A DNA stretch of 64,000 nt. Origin: Perca fluviatilis (taxonomy: Eukaryota > Chordata > Actinopteri > Perciformes > Percidae). The DNA lies in assembly GCF_010015445.1 (NCBI RefSeq), contig NC_053119.1:2586727-2650726 (forward strand). Reading direction: 5' to 3'. The first letter of the stretch is position 1; each line of letters opens with the position of its first letter. Under the pieces are notes generated by a model. It searched no databases and was not told where the DNA came from. It was given only the letters and a program-made list of their open reading frames with translations. A program made the position numbers and the translations under genes. This document shows, piece by piece, positions 33,732-47,799 of the stretch.

Positions 33732-34674
33732 GGTCTACATTCACCAGGTTGTTTTAAGGTTCTTTTGTTCATTAAGTCAGTTAAAGCTTTTTGTTTCAGA
33801 GAGATTATTCAGGCCAGATTTATTATATTGTTTCCTCCTCCACATTATAAAAACCTTTCTGTTTGCAAGATGAACTATTAATAAAACATTTTATTCTCAC
33901 TTCTACTCTGACTCATCAAATCATTGATTGGTACCAATCAACAGAACCTTAGCTCAGGTTAGTTCTCCACATAACCTGGAGCTGCATCAGCCACAGGTTA
34001 TCTTCAGTGTTGGTGAATGCAGACCATGAAACACATTCTTTAATTGTTATAATGCTGATATATCACTAAATGCATGTGAGACACATATTTGTTAATTCTG
34101 GTATGTCACTCAACATCATGACTTCATGTAAACATACACACCACGTTCCTAAAGCCAAATGGCCAATCATACATGAGATCAGTCTGCTTATGTAAATATA
34201 TATAAAATATAAAAATATTTGTTAATTCTGGTATGTAGTGCTTTTTAAAAACAAAGATATTATTCCTTTGTGGTTTTGATATGGTAAAAGTGTTTTTCTG
34301 TAAAAACAAAGTTGTGTTGTGTTAAGGGAGGCTGTAATAAACACTGACAGATCACAAGGTGGGAGGATGATGGTTGTAGACTCAATCTAACTTCAATGAT
34401 TCATTCAGATTCATTCTCTCTGGCAGACTCATAAGAGGCTCTAGAGCAAACACAGGAGAAGACATTGAGGATCAAAACCTAATTCATCATTTATTAAAAA
34501 ACATTCATGTAGCAGTCTCGCCAGTGTTTTCAACTGAATAAATAAAAAGAAACTAATCTCTTCAGATAAATAAACTAAGAATACATAGTGATGTCTGAAG
34601 TCAAACAAGGTCAATCTAAAGTAGATGTTACGAACGGCACTAGAGGTTGGACCCAAAAACAGACATGACACAGG
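33732..34674. other. No gene recognised
   Basis: AT-rich sequence with a directly repeated 'tttgttaattctggtatgt' (34087 and 34218). No exon with convincing splice sites or element end was found. Confidence 0.4.
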
Positions 34675-34977
34675 GGGGCGGCTGTGGCTAAGTGGTGGAG
34701 AGGTCACCTGCCAATCGGAAGGTTGGTGGTTCGATCCCTGGCCCTGCAGTTCCATGCCAAAGTGTCCTTGGGCCAGACCCTGAAACCCGAGTTGCCCCCT
34801 TGATGCTGCTCCATCAGAGTGTAAGTGTGTGTGAGTGTTTATCTGATGAGCAGGTGGTACCTTGTACGACAGCCTCAGCCACAGTGTATGAATGTGTGTG
34901 AATGGTGAATGGTTCCTGTACTATGTTAAAGCTAGAAACTAGAAAAGCGCTATATAAAAACAGTCCATTTACAGGAA
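34675..34977 (+). mobile_element. tRNA-derived SINE
   Basis: A box-A-like 'tggctaagtgg' (34686) and a perfect B box GGTTCGATCCC (34728-34738) form an RNA polymerase III promoter. A non-tRNA body follows, with an end 'aagcgctatataaaaacag' as in LINE-tail-sharing SINEs. A second copy lies inverted at 37551-37859. It is not a tRNA gene, as no cloverleaf closes around the boxes. Confidence 0.85.
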
Positions 34978-36100
34978 ATACGTTTAAGTGATTTAATAAA
35001 GAAAAAAAAATATATATATACAGTGTTGTGTCCAGGGACAGGACGCGTAACAAGCAAACCAGACTGCAACAGAAGAAAAAACAGATCACATTAGCCACAC
35101 AAGCTAGAACACCAGGAAACAGAATTACATAAGGAGGCAGGAGTTACATCTGTACCACACTAGTAGACTGAACGACCTGGCAACGTCGGCTGTGTGGCAT
35201 GTTGAATATAAAAAAAGTTAAAACCATTGGTAATGTCTGGTAAAAAATATACTTTTAGTTAAATGAACACTGTAGCTAGAAAAAAATCACTGAATCAATA
35301 TCACACCAAACTTAATTAGTATTTGTCTGACTCACACCTTCTCTAGCTTCTAAAGAATCATCAGGTCATATCTGTCACTTAGCATACTGGAGGAGACTCA
35401 TTGTCCACCCAGGAAAGGTCTGCTTTTTGGGGAGCCACTCCCTGCTGGGCCAGACTGGATTAGAACAAAGGAAATGCATATCTCTGTAAACTTGAATAGA
35501 ATCGCCACTACCATGATAAACGACCTTAGTCTATGACCTGGAGTAAACCTGAAATCAGGGGTCCTTAACTTGGGACAGTTTTCATTCAAGGAAACACCCA
35601 CAATTACACAGGAATATAATGCAGAAACAGAGGTGAATTCAGGGCTGCAACTGTGGCCCCGCAAGGGAAAGCATGTTTGCAGTCCACTGCTGGCAGTGTT
35701 TCATGTTCTATATTTGATTGTTTTTGTCATGTCGTTTTCATCATGTTTATTAAACCTTTTGCCTATCTTTCAATTCGACCCAAGCTTCTCCTTCCTCCTC
35801 AGAAATCAAAAGAACACGTCCTTTAGATTTTCTTAACAGACGTGAGCGTGGCGGCTGCGGCAGCAGCACCACCGCGTCAGACCCCTTTCTGGTGTGTAAA
35901 GATATAGAAAACGCCATGCAGCCGCCACGCAACAGAAACACCACGCTCACGCCACGCAGCCTGTGTGTAGCCGGCCTAACCTGCTCAGGAACAGGTTATG
36001 TTAAAGATTAATGATCATCCGGTGTTAAAGCACCACCTACCGACCAATCAATACTCGATTGATAACAGCGTCACCGTTCTTAGAAGATCAGGCGGAGCCC
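34978..36100. other. No gene recognised; short inverted repeat
   Basis: 35840-35960 contains inverted GC-rich pieces ('gtgagcgtggcg' ... 'cacgctcacgcc'), suggesting a small DNA-element relic. Elsewhere no supported feature. Confidence 0.35.
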
Positions 36101-36106
36101 GTTGCG

Positions 36107-36272
36107 CGGAGAGAGAGAGAGCGAGAGAGAGAGAGAAGGTGGGAGAGAGAGAAAGAGCGAGAGACAGAGAGAGAGAGCGAGAGACAGAGAGAGAGAGAAG
36201 GTGGGAGAGAGAGAAAGAGCGAGAGACAGAGAGAGAGAGCGAGAGAGAGAGAGAGAGAGAAGGTGAGAGAAG

Positions 36273-36304
<32 letters not shown>

Positions 36305-36380
36305 GAGAAAGAGACAGAGAGAGAGAGAAAGAGAGCGAGAAGGTGGGAGAGAGAGAGAAAGAGAGAGAGAGAGAGACAGT
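36107..36380. repeat. (GA)n-rich simple repeat
   Basis: About 270 bp of interrupted (GA)n with inserts such as 'aaggtgggagag'. The Arg/Glu frames across it are not genes. Confidence 0.95.
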
Positions 36381-36777
36381 ATTAGATAGGATTTAGTATG
36401 TAGAATTGATTTAATTCACTAAATGTCGTTCTTTTTCTCTTACCGAGTGAATATTTTAATTTATTTATTTATTCGGGACAGTGCACATTAATGAACAATC
36501 TAACATTTCTGTACAGACTGTAAATGAGCCAGGTTATAGCATAAATGATAATTTTTACCTGTAAACAACAACATACAAGATAATGCAAAACAGAAAAATA
36601 TTACAATATACAATATCAAACATTAGCACACATTCAGACAGATTACATTACATCAGTACAATTAGTCAAAATGATGACATAACTGGGAACTTTTAAGAAG
36701 TTGTTTAAAGTGCTTTTTAAATGTGCAGTAAGTTGGACATTGTCTAATGTTCGTTGGGATGCTGTTCCAGAAATGAC

Positions 36778-36985
36778 CTCCTCTAATAGACTAGTTCTTC
36801 TATGGGGGATCTCCATGTCTCCTCTAATAGACTAGTTCTTCTATGGGGGATCTCCATGTCTCCTCTAATAGACTAGTTCTTCTATGGGGGATCTCCATGT
36901 CTCCTCTAATAGACTAGTTCTTCTATGGGGGATCTCCATGTCTCCTCTAATAGACTAGTTCTTCTATGGGGGATCTCTATGTCTC
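36778..36985. repeat. 41-bp minisatellite inside the LINE 3' coding region
   Basis: Five copies (starts 36778, 36819, 36860, 36901, 36942) of a unit with 'ctcctctaatagactagttc'. The 41-bp period is not a multiple of three, so it disrupts the C-terminal reading frame. Confidence 0.93.
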
Positions 36986-36989
36986 CTCT

Positions 36990-37221
36990 AAATGAGGCTC
37001 TGGTACAATTGGTTTAATGTATGTCGAAATTGAAGCTGGAGCAAGTCCATGAAAAACTTTATAAATTAAACAGCAATTTTTAAAATGAATACAATTTTCA
37101 AAATTAAGCATATTGTATTTTCCCAAAATATTACATTGATGGAATGACAGAGGTTTTTGATGAAGTATTTTTATAGATTTTTTGAGTAATATTTCTATGG
37201 GTTTTAAAATTGTATTTCCAG
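36990..37221 (-). pseudogene. LINE C-terminal segment (left of the nested insertion)
   Basis: The minus strand reads KPIEILLKKSIKILHQKPLS and then NCCLIYKVFHGLAPASI, typical of the region after the RT in this LINE group. It continues the frame found to the right of the insertion at 41230. Confidence 0.8.
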
Positions 37222-37550
37222 TAAGTGACCAGGGGTCTTATTTATAAATGTGGCGTACGCACAAAACGGGGCTGAAAAACGTGCGTACACCACTTCCAAC
37301 GCAAAGGTTGTGATTTATAAAAAAAAAACTTGACGGGAGAATGTGCGGTCCTCCACGCAAATTCTGAACCATACTTACGCACATTTTGGAGACAAAATTG
37401 GAATTGGCGACGCAGATGGTGAGGTGGTGAACTGAAGTCAGACTGCAGAAAGTACATGTGGGAATAACGATTAGGCTACTCTTAATATGTTTAAGTATTA
37501 AAAAAGAATGCCTCACGCACATTTCTTCACACCATATGAAGATTAAATGT

Positions 37551-37859
37551 AAATGGACTGTTCTTATATAGCGCTTTTCCAGTCTCAACAACTACTCAAA
37601 GCGCTTTAACATAGTACAGGAACCATTCACCATTCACACACATTCATACACTGTGGCCAAGGCTGCCGTACAAGGTGCCACCTGCTCATCAGATATTCAT
37701 TCACACACATTTACACTCCGATGCGCAGCATCGGGGGCAACTCGGGGTTCAGTGTCTTGCCCAAGGACACTTCGACATGGGACTGCAGGGCCAAGGATCA
37801 AACCACCAACCTTCCGATTGGCAGGCAACCGCTCTACCACTGAGCCTCAGCCGCCCCAC
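37551..37859 (-). mobile_element. tRNA-derived SINE, second copy
   Basis: Reverse complement of the 34675 family: head 'ggggcggctgaggctcagtg' at the 37859 side, a B-box-like 'ggtttgatccttgg' with a substitution, and 'gcgctatataagaacagtcc' at 37551-37580. Inserted in the 4-kb DNA element. Confidence 0.85.
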
Positions 37860-37910
37860 AAATCATTAAATTAAAAAATTAAGTGTTATTTGCGCTTGTA
37901 CTGAGTGATA

Positions 37911-39529
<1,619 letters not shown>

Positions 39530-40375
39530 TAATTGTTCCATAAACACCTCAAACTCAAATCTTAAATAAAAACTCATTCTTAATATTTAATCGCCATCAC
39601 ATTGTCCACTACGGAGAGCAGGAGGAGGAGATGGCCCGACTGCATGGAATACAGGATATCATCAAATACCCTACCATTAGATAACTGCACAACACAGTGT
39701 AAATAACTAAATATCTATCTTTAAAACTGTGCATATATCATCAAATGTCAAAGTCTGGAAATACAGCCGTTAAGCTCTCGCGCAATCGTTACGCTCTATG
39801 TCCTTGTTATCGGTCTAAAATGTAATACTGTTTATAACAAACCCTGCATGAAGAAAAGTGTGTTTGCCTATTACATTTCGATTTCAAATTGTATTTCGGG
39901 GTAGGGATACGAGTTGATGCTGTGATTTTAAATATTATATATAATCTTCAACTTCATCACTAAGGCTTGTTTGGATATAATATATAGTTCTGTTAAATCT
40001 TATTATATACGTCTGGTATATCGAAGCTGTCCCCGAGTGCCGTACTGCCTGCTGATTTGGAAGAGGTTATTAATAAAGGTAGTCTATAGATCCGGTTTCC
40101 ATACGCTGTGCGACAACAGGCCGAAATTATAATTCAATTGGCAGCAATTCCCGAGCGTCTGAGAGTTTTCTCCGCCATTCGTCATGATTCGGCATGTTTC
40201 GGTGTAACGAAGAACACCTGCCAGGGTCATTAACATACTGATCAGCATTCACGAGGTGCTTTACATTGACTATTTATGGTTAAAAATGGGTGTGTACAGG
40301 GCGGGATAAGAGGTTGATCCACGTACGCACACTTGTAGTCAATCTGTGATTTATAAAGGGAACATTGCTTATAAA

Positions 40376-41162
40376 TAGGGTTGGGTACCGAAACTCGGTG
40401 CCAATAGGGAACCGGTGCCGACGTAAGCGGTAGTAACGAGACCGAATAAGAACGAAAGTTTCGGTACCTCATTTCGGTGCTCGACTTTACACTGCACCTG
40501 ACAGCAGGTAACGTTAGCCTACCTTTAGCTAGCAGCTGGATTAAACACCGGTAAAATACTGACAGCTAACGTTAAACAGTGTAAAGTGTGACTGTATTTC
40601 ACTGTGGAGGACTTCAACAGCGGGATGTAACAGTCTGCACTGCAGCGCAGCAGCTGCCGTTGTCGCAATTCATAGATATACAGTAGTAGTACTACTAGTA
40701 CTAGTAGTACTATGTTTATATGGTCAGAATTAAACAACACAGACGGTGCGTTCACTTGCAGCTGCCGTTGTCGGAATAAAACAACACAGACGGTGCGTTC
40801 ACTTGCAGCTGCCATTGTCGGAATTAAACTACACAGATTCACTTAAAACAGGTAGCCTCGTGGTGCATTCACAGTAATTGTAAAATACCCTTTTCCCATC
40901 TGGGGTTCAACAGCAATTTACTGGTGAAATAAGTTATTGTTATTGTTATAGTTATTACATTATTATTAAATCTTTAATTTTGACCATGGCCTTAGCAATA
41001 AACAAGTCACTGACTGTTGTTTACTACCCTTATTTTTTTTCTTCTTCTTTTTTTAACTTTATTGAAAAGTACCGATTCAGGCACCGTTTAGGAACCGGCA
41101 CCGTTTTAAAAGTATCGATTTAGCACCGGAACCGAAAAAAAAACAAACGATACCCAACCCTA
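40376..41162. mobile_element. hAT-type MITE with 8-bp target duplication
   Basis: Perfect 10-bp ends TAGGGTTGGG / CCCAACCCTA and longer imperfect inverted repeats ('accgaaactcggtgcc' against 'ttagcaccggaaccg'). The 8-bp direct duplication cttataaa is at 40368-40375 and 41163-41170. No coding capacity. Confidence 0.9.
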
Positions 41163-41229
41163 CTTATAAATCTGACTTTTTTTCGGCATACGCCAATTTG
41201 GGCGTTGGGTTTTATAAATGAGACCCCAG

Positions 41230-42728
41230 GTTGTGATGCAGTGATCTGTGTGTGAAAATATCATTGAATGTAGGAACATTTTAGCAGAAGTAATTGTCAT
41301 TGATGATCTGATTTGTTTAAAGTTTTGTAAATTAAATTTGATTCTGTTCGCTGTAAGTTTGATGTGTTTTTTAAATGAAAGTGTTGGGTCCAGTGTGACG
41401 CCGAGGTACTTGAAGTCCTCAACAATGTCAAGTTCTATTCCCCCCAGGAACACATTGGACCGCTCCAGTTTTATGGGTTTTTTTGTGAAAATCATAGCAA
41501 CAGTTTTCTTTTTGTTCAATAACAGGGAGGATTTAAGCAACCAATGCTGTATATTCTCCAGTGCTGATGTAAAGGTGGATGATGCTTCCTGTGTGCTTTT
41601 AGCAGGTGTAAAAATAACCGCATCATCAGCATACATTTGAAAGTGAACTGTTTGACAAACATTTGGCAAATCATTTATATATAAAGAAAACAATACTGGT
41701 CCCAAAATAGAGCCTTGTGGAACCCCTGCTGAACATTCAAGGTCAGACGAGTTAGTGGCACCAACACTCACAGATTGTCTTCTGTTGGACAAGTAAGATT
41801 GAAACCAAAGTAGCGCATTTTCTGCAAAATTGAAGTGAGTTAGTTTAGACAGAAGGGCTTGATGATCTACTGTATCGAACGCCTTCTTTAAATCCAAAAA
41901 GACTGCACCAACACAGGTGGTTTTATCAAGCAAGGATTTCACTGTTTCTATAAAGACACAGTTTGCCGTCTCTATGGAGTGGTGCTGGCGAAACCCAAAT
42001 TGCATGGGATGCAGAAGAGGATGGCCGTTGTAGAGGTGTTTATTCAGCAGTTTTGCGATCCACTTTTCTGCAACCTTAGATACAACAGGGAGGATGCTGA
42101 TGGGGCGATAATTTGAAATGTTTGATTTGTCTCCAGATTTAAAAATTGGTGAGACTATAGCCACCTTCCATCCTGATGGAACAACTGCCATTTTAATTGA
42201 TAAATTTATCAGATGAGTTATCGGGCATACCAGCACGTCTTTGTGTATTTAAAAAAAATGTGTATCAAGGCCATACGCATCTTTGGCCTTTGAGGGTTTC
42301 ATAGACTTAATAATGTTAGCCACTTCCAGATCAGTTATTTGTTCTAACCTGAAAACTGGCTGTCCAGGATTAATAGGCTTACAGGTTATCTCTAAGGGAC
42401 TAAACATTTGTGTTATTTCATTGACAGCGTTAATAAAGAAATTACTGAATTCAGTTGCTAATTCTTTTGGATTATGTATCAGCTTGTTGTTAACTTTTAT
42501 TTCCAATTTATCATTGTCCATTTTATTTTGCTTTCCAATTAGTTTATTAATATTTTGCCATATTAGTTTGCCATTTCCATTTGCACTTGTAATAACATCC
42601 AAGAAAAAATTTGCCTTGGCTTTACGTAAGGTTTGAGTTGTTTTATTTCTCATGGAAGTAAATCTTTGCCTACCAATGATAAGACCAGATTTTAAAAACA
42701 CTTTAAGTAAGATGTCTCTTTCTTTCAT
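41230..42728 (-). pseudogene. LINE reverse transcriptase, broken
   Basis: The frame 42236-41230 shows NYRPISILPVVSKVAEK, FLDLKKAFDTVDHQ (motif A), GVPQGSILGPVLF (motif B), YADDAVIF (motif C) and a C-terminal VEDFKYLGVTLD. The preceding frame (42728-42249) is the linker between endonuclease and RT, ending in MKPSKAKDAYGLD. A frameshift near 42240 separates the two. At 41229 the protein is cut by the nested element and resumes at 37221. Confidence 0.88.
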
Positions 42729-43201
42729 AAGTATTTTGCATGATTATTCAGCCAAGGTAAATGATTTCCCCTTTTTTTACCTTTTCCTCTTTTTATAAAT
42801 GGTTCCATAACATCTGTAATTTTAGCATTAAGTATCTGAGAATTGGTTTCAATATCATTATCAGAAAACAATTCAGACCAATTTACTTCATTTAGAATAA
42901 TATCAAGATTTTGATGTAGATGTTTTGGAATAAAATTGTAATGATTATTAAATGTAGATGAATTAAATCATTTTTTACTTAATTTTCGTGAAACAAATAC
43001 AATATTATGATCAGAAAGCCCTGTAATGAGATTGTATGTTTTACCAGTCCTTTCAGCATGGTTTGTAAATAACAAATCTATTAAAGTTTCTGAGTGATTT
43101 CTTATTTAGGTTGGTGTTTTCATCATTTGTCTTAAATTGAAATAGTCAGTAATTTATTTAAGGGTTGTTCGTTCCTTCTTTACATTCCAGTTAATATTAA
43201 A

Positions 43202-44200
43202 ATCACCCATTAAATAATTTCCTTGGTTTTATCACAGTGATTAAGAAGAAGTTTAAGTTGTTCATAAAAATCTTTTTTTGCAGTGGGCTTTCTATATATA
43301 CACACTATAACAAAAGACACTGTTGCAGAAAGTGATATGTCAAGACCTACGCATTCCAACACAATTTCACTTGGCCATTTAATCATTGTGCACTTTAGAG
43401 TGTTTCTAACATACATTATTACTCCCCCACCCCTCTCAATATCTCTGTCCCTTCTAAATACATTATACCCAGGCATATTTACAACAGCATCGGGGGAAGA
43501 ATGGGTTAACCACGTCTCTGAAAGTCCTAGAAAGTCAATATTGGAACTGCACAACAAATGTTCCAGTTGTTCACGTTTTGGTTTCATACTGCGTATATTT
43601 AAGTGTCCGCCAAATAGTCCCTTTACTTTTGACAACGGATCCCAAACTAACTTTGCCTGATTTAATGTGCAAAATATTTTTTGGGTTCTGTGCCATTTGA
43701 AGACTGGATTCCTATGTTTTATTCGAAGAGTCTGTTGATTAATATTGCAAAAGTCAGGGCTGCCTCTCCGGTGAGTGCGTCGCCACTGGGATAATCCTCG
43801 CAGAATCCACGGAGAGTCCCAGCCCAACGAAGCCAGCAAAGTGCTCCACACACGGCGAAACAGCACCTCCAAGGCCGCCCACGTCCTCGCACGCCACACC
43901 ACCAGCCAACAACACGCCCGCGCCGAACCAGGGAGAAGCGCCGGCAGGGCCACGAGCACACAACAGCCCACGATGCGGAAACCCCACAGGCCACAGCCCA
44001 GAACTCGGGAACTCCAAAGGGCCCACGGCCCCCAAAGGTGGGTCAAACAGGCAATTTGTCAGTGACCAGATGGTAGTACATTGAGGGCCGCTGTTTGTTG
44101 TCCCCGTCGTTTCCTCTGTAACGCCAATGATGTTAAGCGCTGGCGTTGGGCCCGGGTTAACTTCGATGTCTCCAGCCAGAAGTAGCATAATCACCAATCG
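43202..44200 (-). pseudogene. LINE endonuclease and N-terminal region with 2A-like peptide
   Basis: The endonuclease part is 43660-43210 (HLNIRSMKPKREQLEHLL, LGLSETWL, GGGVIMYVRN). Upstream, in another frame, the minus strand from 44197 starts MVIMLLLAGDIEVNPGPTP; DIEVNPGP (44170-44147) fits the 2A ribosome-skipping consensus DxExNPGP with the usual hydrophobic run before it. A GC-rich linker (43750-44050) contains the frameshift between the two parts. The endonuclease C-terminal half, 42730-43200, is present but broken. Confidence 0.8.
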
Positions 44201-44382
44201 AGTAGAAATCCCATAAATGTTGTTTGATTGAGATCTCGCACACGCCTTAGATGAAGTTTTAAGAGGAACATTATTGAGGAATTTGATGGCTGCATTAGAT
44301 AGTCTGGAGGTTTTAAAAAGGAGCGCACAGCTCCTGCCAAACTGTGCATGCCCCCAGCCCCCATTTTTTTTTCTGTCTGTCT

Positions 44383-44818
44383 GAATAACGGCAGCCCATA
44401 CAACGTTCCGATGCAGGCGCCTCGTGAGGAGACGTAAATCTAGCGATCTAACGTAGCCTAGTTGAGAGCTGATTGGTCAGCTCATGGACCCAAGTTCACC
44501 CATTGGCTTATTTATAAGCCAGTCAAAGTTAACAATAATGGCATCCCTATATTATTTTATTTTATTTTGAGACATTCGTTTTGTTTTCCAAGTTATTAAA
44601 ATGTGGTCAAAAGTAGTTGTAAGAGCTATGGGAGAAAATAGTGGAAAATGATTTAACTTTCACTTAGCTTTGATGGGCTTGTTAATAAGCCAATGGGTGA
44701 ACTCGGGTCCGTGAGCTGACCAATCAGCTATCAACTAGGCTACGTCAGATCTCTAGATTTACGTCTCCTCACGTCCCTTTTGGCGCCTGCATCGGAATGT
44801 AGGAGGCTGTCGTTATTC
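44383..44818. mobile_element. Palindromic MITE
   Basis: Ends 'gaataacggcagcc' and 'ggctgtcgttattc', with arms inverted over about 130 bp each ('gatgcaggcgcc' against 'ggcgcctgcatc'; 'gctgattggtcagctc' against 'gagctgaccaatcagc'). No coding frame. The sequence flanking its right end reappears inverted at 36396-36453. Confidence 0.8.
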
Positions 44819-44872
44819 ACTTGGTAAGAGAAAAAGAATGACATTTAGTGAAATAAATCATACTACATACTG

Positions 44873-46200
44873 AGCAGATCCACCAAAGAGCTCTCGGAGG
44901 AAGCGGAGAAAGCAAGCCCCTGGCTCTGGCTGAAACGACAAGACAAGACTTGGGGAGTAACATCTAATTAGGTTTTGCTGCAGGGGGTCTCAGGGAGACG
45001 TCCCTGTTCACTGCCCCGCCACCAGGAGATGTTCTGGGCTAAGGGGCGAAACATCAATGAGCGGTGGTCCCCAGCTGAAGACCCTGCAGCAAAACCTTGC
45101 GGTATGCGGTTAGGTTTAGGCCTGCCTCAGGGAAGAGGACGCCCCTGCCATGCATAGTCCACCACAGGCACCGTTGGAGGTGCGACAGGCCAAAAGCCCA
45201 GCAGAAAGAACGAATGAATGATATCTATTACTGGCTATACTTTTTTTGTAAATAGAGCAAAAGAGAGCTGTGCCTGAATCCACTGTCGTCACGGAGTTAT
45301 AGGCAGCAAAATGGTGAGTCACTCCTTAACACTAGAGTTTGCTAGCATCCATGCTAATCGGTGCTAATAGCGCTAAGCTAACGGGTTAGCTAAGGTGCTG
45401 TATTCATATGCTAATAGGGTAATTAGCCACAAAAGGCTAGCAGACTAGCTACTGCATATTGCCTGTGAAAAGGCTAATGATTCTACCTATTGGTTATGGA
45501 AAGTAATGTTCCTTTTCAACACTATTGCTAGCTGTGGGTTTTTTGTTGAATGAATGTTAGTACAAGTTGTGAGTTTAATTATTTAACTGGAGTTTATGGT
45601 GAAGTAGCTAACTTAAAGAGGCTAATTTTTAGTGCAGCCTTTCTACTGTTACCGGTGCAGGGAGGGATAAATAAGCACGCATGTCTTAATTTCTCTAAAT
45701 TACAACACTGTAACTTAAGTTATGGGAAAATAATAAAATTTTAAGGGGTGTTTACATGCAATTTATGCAATTATATTTAGGATAGTGTTAATGTTACTAA
45801 GGTTCCATACAATTTGAATTAGAAATGCAGTTTTTTTGTATAAAGGTTGCCTATTAATATAAATGTACTTTTGATACCTGAAAGGGATTTATATACTTTT
45901 GATACTTAAGAGAAGAAATTTAAGAACGGTTTTACAACTGAATAGAGATTTAGATATTTCAATATGGGTTAACTGAAATATCACCTCATTTTATTTTCAT
46001 TGTAGCCTACCACGATGGTTGATGTTAGTGATATAAGGACGGATAAGTTATCTACATATCTGATGGACTGTGCAAAAATGTGGAAATAAAAATACATTTA
46101 GTCGGGACTCAATATCATCTCCCGACGTAAACTCTCTGTGAAGTAATACTTTATTCATGCAGATAACAAACTGCATTAAAATGCGCGTGATACAGACTGA
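44873..46200. other. Unassigned sequence
   Basis: 44880-45310 is moderately GC-rich and repeat-like ('gctgaagaccctgcagcaaa' matches an inverted 'ttttgctgcaggg' at 44972), but I cannot assign it to a family. 45310-46200 is AT-rich with no supported exon. Confidence 0.35.
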
Positions 46201-46923
46201 AAGAATGAATTCAATTCAATTCAATTTTATTTATAGTATCAAATCACAACAGAGTTATCTCGAGACACTTTACAGATAGAGTAGGTCTAGACCACACTCT
46301 ATAAATTCCAAAGCCCCAACAATTCCAGTAATTCCCTCAAGAGCAAGCATTAGCAGTGGCTGTAGCGACAGTGGCAAGGAAAAACTCCCTTTTAGGAAGA
46401 AACCTCGGCAGACCCAGACTCTTGGTAGGCGGTGTCTGACGGGCCAGTTGGGGGGGTGATGAAGATAATGGAACAGTGACTTTGAAGGTCATCGTGGAAG
46501 TTCATGTCATGTCGGATGTGGCGGACGCAGCAGGACGCAGCAGGACGCAGCAGGATGCAGCAGGACGCGGCCGGGAATTGCAGAGAAGAAGAACAAACAT
46601 AAGGACTCCGGGGAGCTAGGTTAGTAACAAGCATTTCTGGGACAAGGATGCATAAAAAAGTAACAAGTAGAGATGAGAGAGCAGCTCAGTGTGTCGTAGG
46701 AAGGAAGGAACTTCCCCTGCAGTCTAGAATTATAATAGCATAACTAAAAGAGGCAGGTTAAAGAGAGGTGCCTGGTCGGCTAGAACTCTCCCCAACCGGA
46801 TCGGGCTATACTGGCTTGCCTCCCTCTACTCTCGCTATATTATTAATTATATAATAAATAAAACTGATGACTATGAAGAGAAGCAGGTGGGCCGGTTAGG
46901 CGGACGCTGCAACTCCTCACTCC

Positions 46924-47670
46924 TTAACTATAAGCTTTATCAAAGAGGAGGGTTTTCAGTTTACTCTTAAATGTGGCGACGGTGTCTGCCCCTCGAACCC
47001 AGACTGGGAGCTGGTTCCACAGAAGCGGAGCCTGATAGCTGAAGGCCCTGGCCCCCAGTCTACTTCCAGAGACTCTAGGAACCACAAGTAGCCCCGCATT
47101 CTGGGAGCGCAGTGCTCTAGTGGGACAATAAGGTACTAAGAGCTGTTCTAGATATGATGGTGCTTGACCATTTAGAGCTTTGTAGTTCAAGAGGAGGATT
47201 TTAAATTCGATCCTAGATTTCACAGGAAGCCAATGCAGAGAAGCTAATACAGGAGAAATATGATCTCTTTTCTTAGTTCTCGTCAGAACACGTGCTGCAG
47301 AATTCTGGATCAGCTGGAGAGTCTTAAGGGACTTATTTGAGCAACCTGATAATAAGGAATTGCAGTAATCTAGTCTAGAAGTAACAAATGCATGGACTAG
47401 TTTTTCAGCATCGTTTTGAGACAGGATATTCCTAATTTTGGCAATGTTACGAAGATGGAAAAAGGCTGTTCTTGAGGTTTGTTTTAAGTGGGCGTTGAAG
47501 GATATATCCTGATCAAAAATAACTCCTAAATTTCTGACAGTAGTGCTGGAGGCCAGGGCAATACCATCCAGAGTAGCTATGTCTTTAGATAATGAAGTTC
47601 GGAGGTGCGTTGGTCCCATAACAATAACTTCAGTTTTGTCTGAGTTTAACATCAGGAAATTGTGGGTCAT
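46924..47670 (-). pseudogene. L2-like RT C-terminal region
   Basis: Frame of 248 codons with LNSDKTEVIVMG, NLGVIFDQDISF, LVHAFVTSRLDYCNSLLSG, ISPVLASLHWLPV, FSYQAPLLWNQLPVWV. It continues the RT frame 48627-47800 after a lesion of about 130 bp (47670-47800) that removes the YADD region from a readable frame. Confidence 0.88.
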
Positions 47671-47799
47671 CCAGGATTTTTAACTTTAATACATGCTTGA
47701 AGTTTAGCTAACTGCCCACTTTCGTCTGGCTTAATTGACAGATATTATTGGGTGTCGTCTGCATAACAGTGAAAGTTAATTGAGTGTTTCCTAATAATA

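Noticed and set aside
34675..34760. A tRNA gene, because of a perfect B box
   Set aside because: No acceptor or anticodon stems close around the boxes, and the long tail plus the second copy show it is a SINE.
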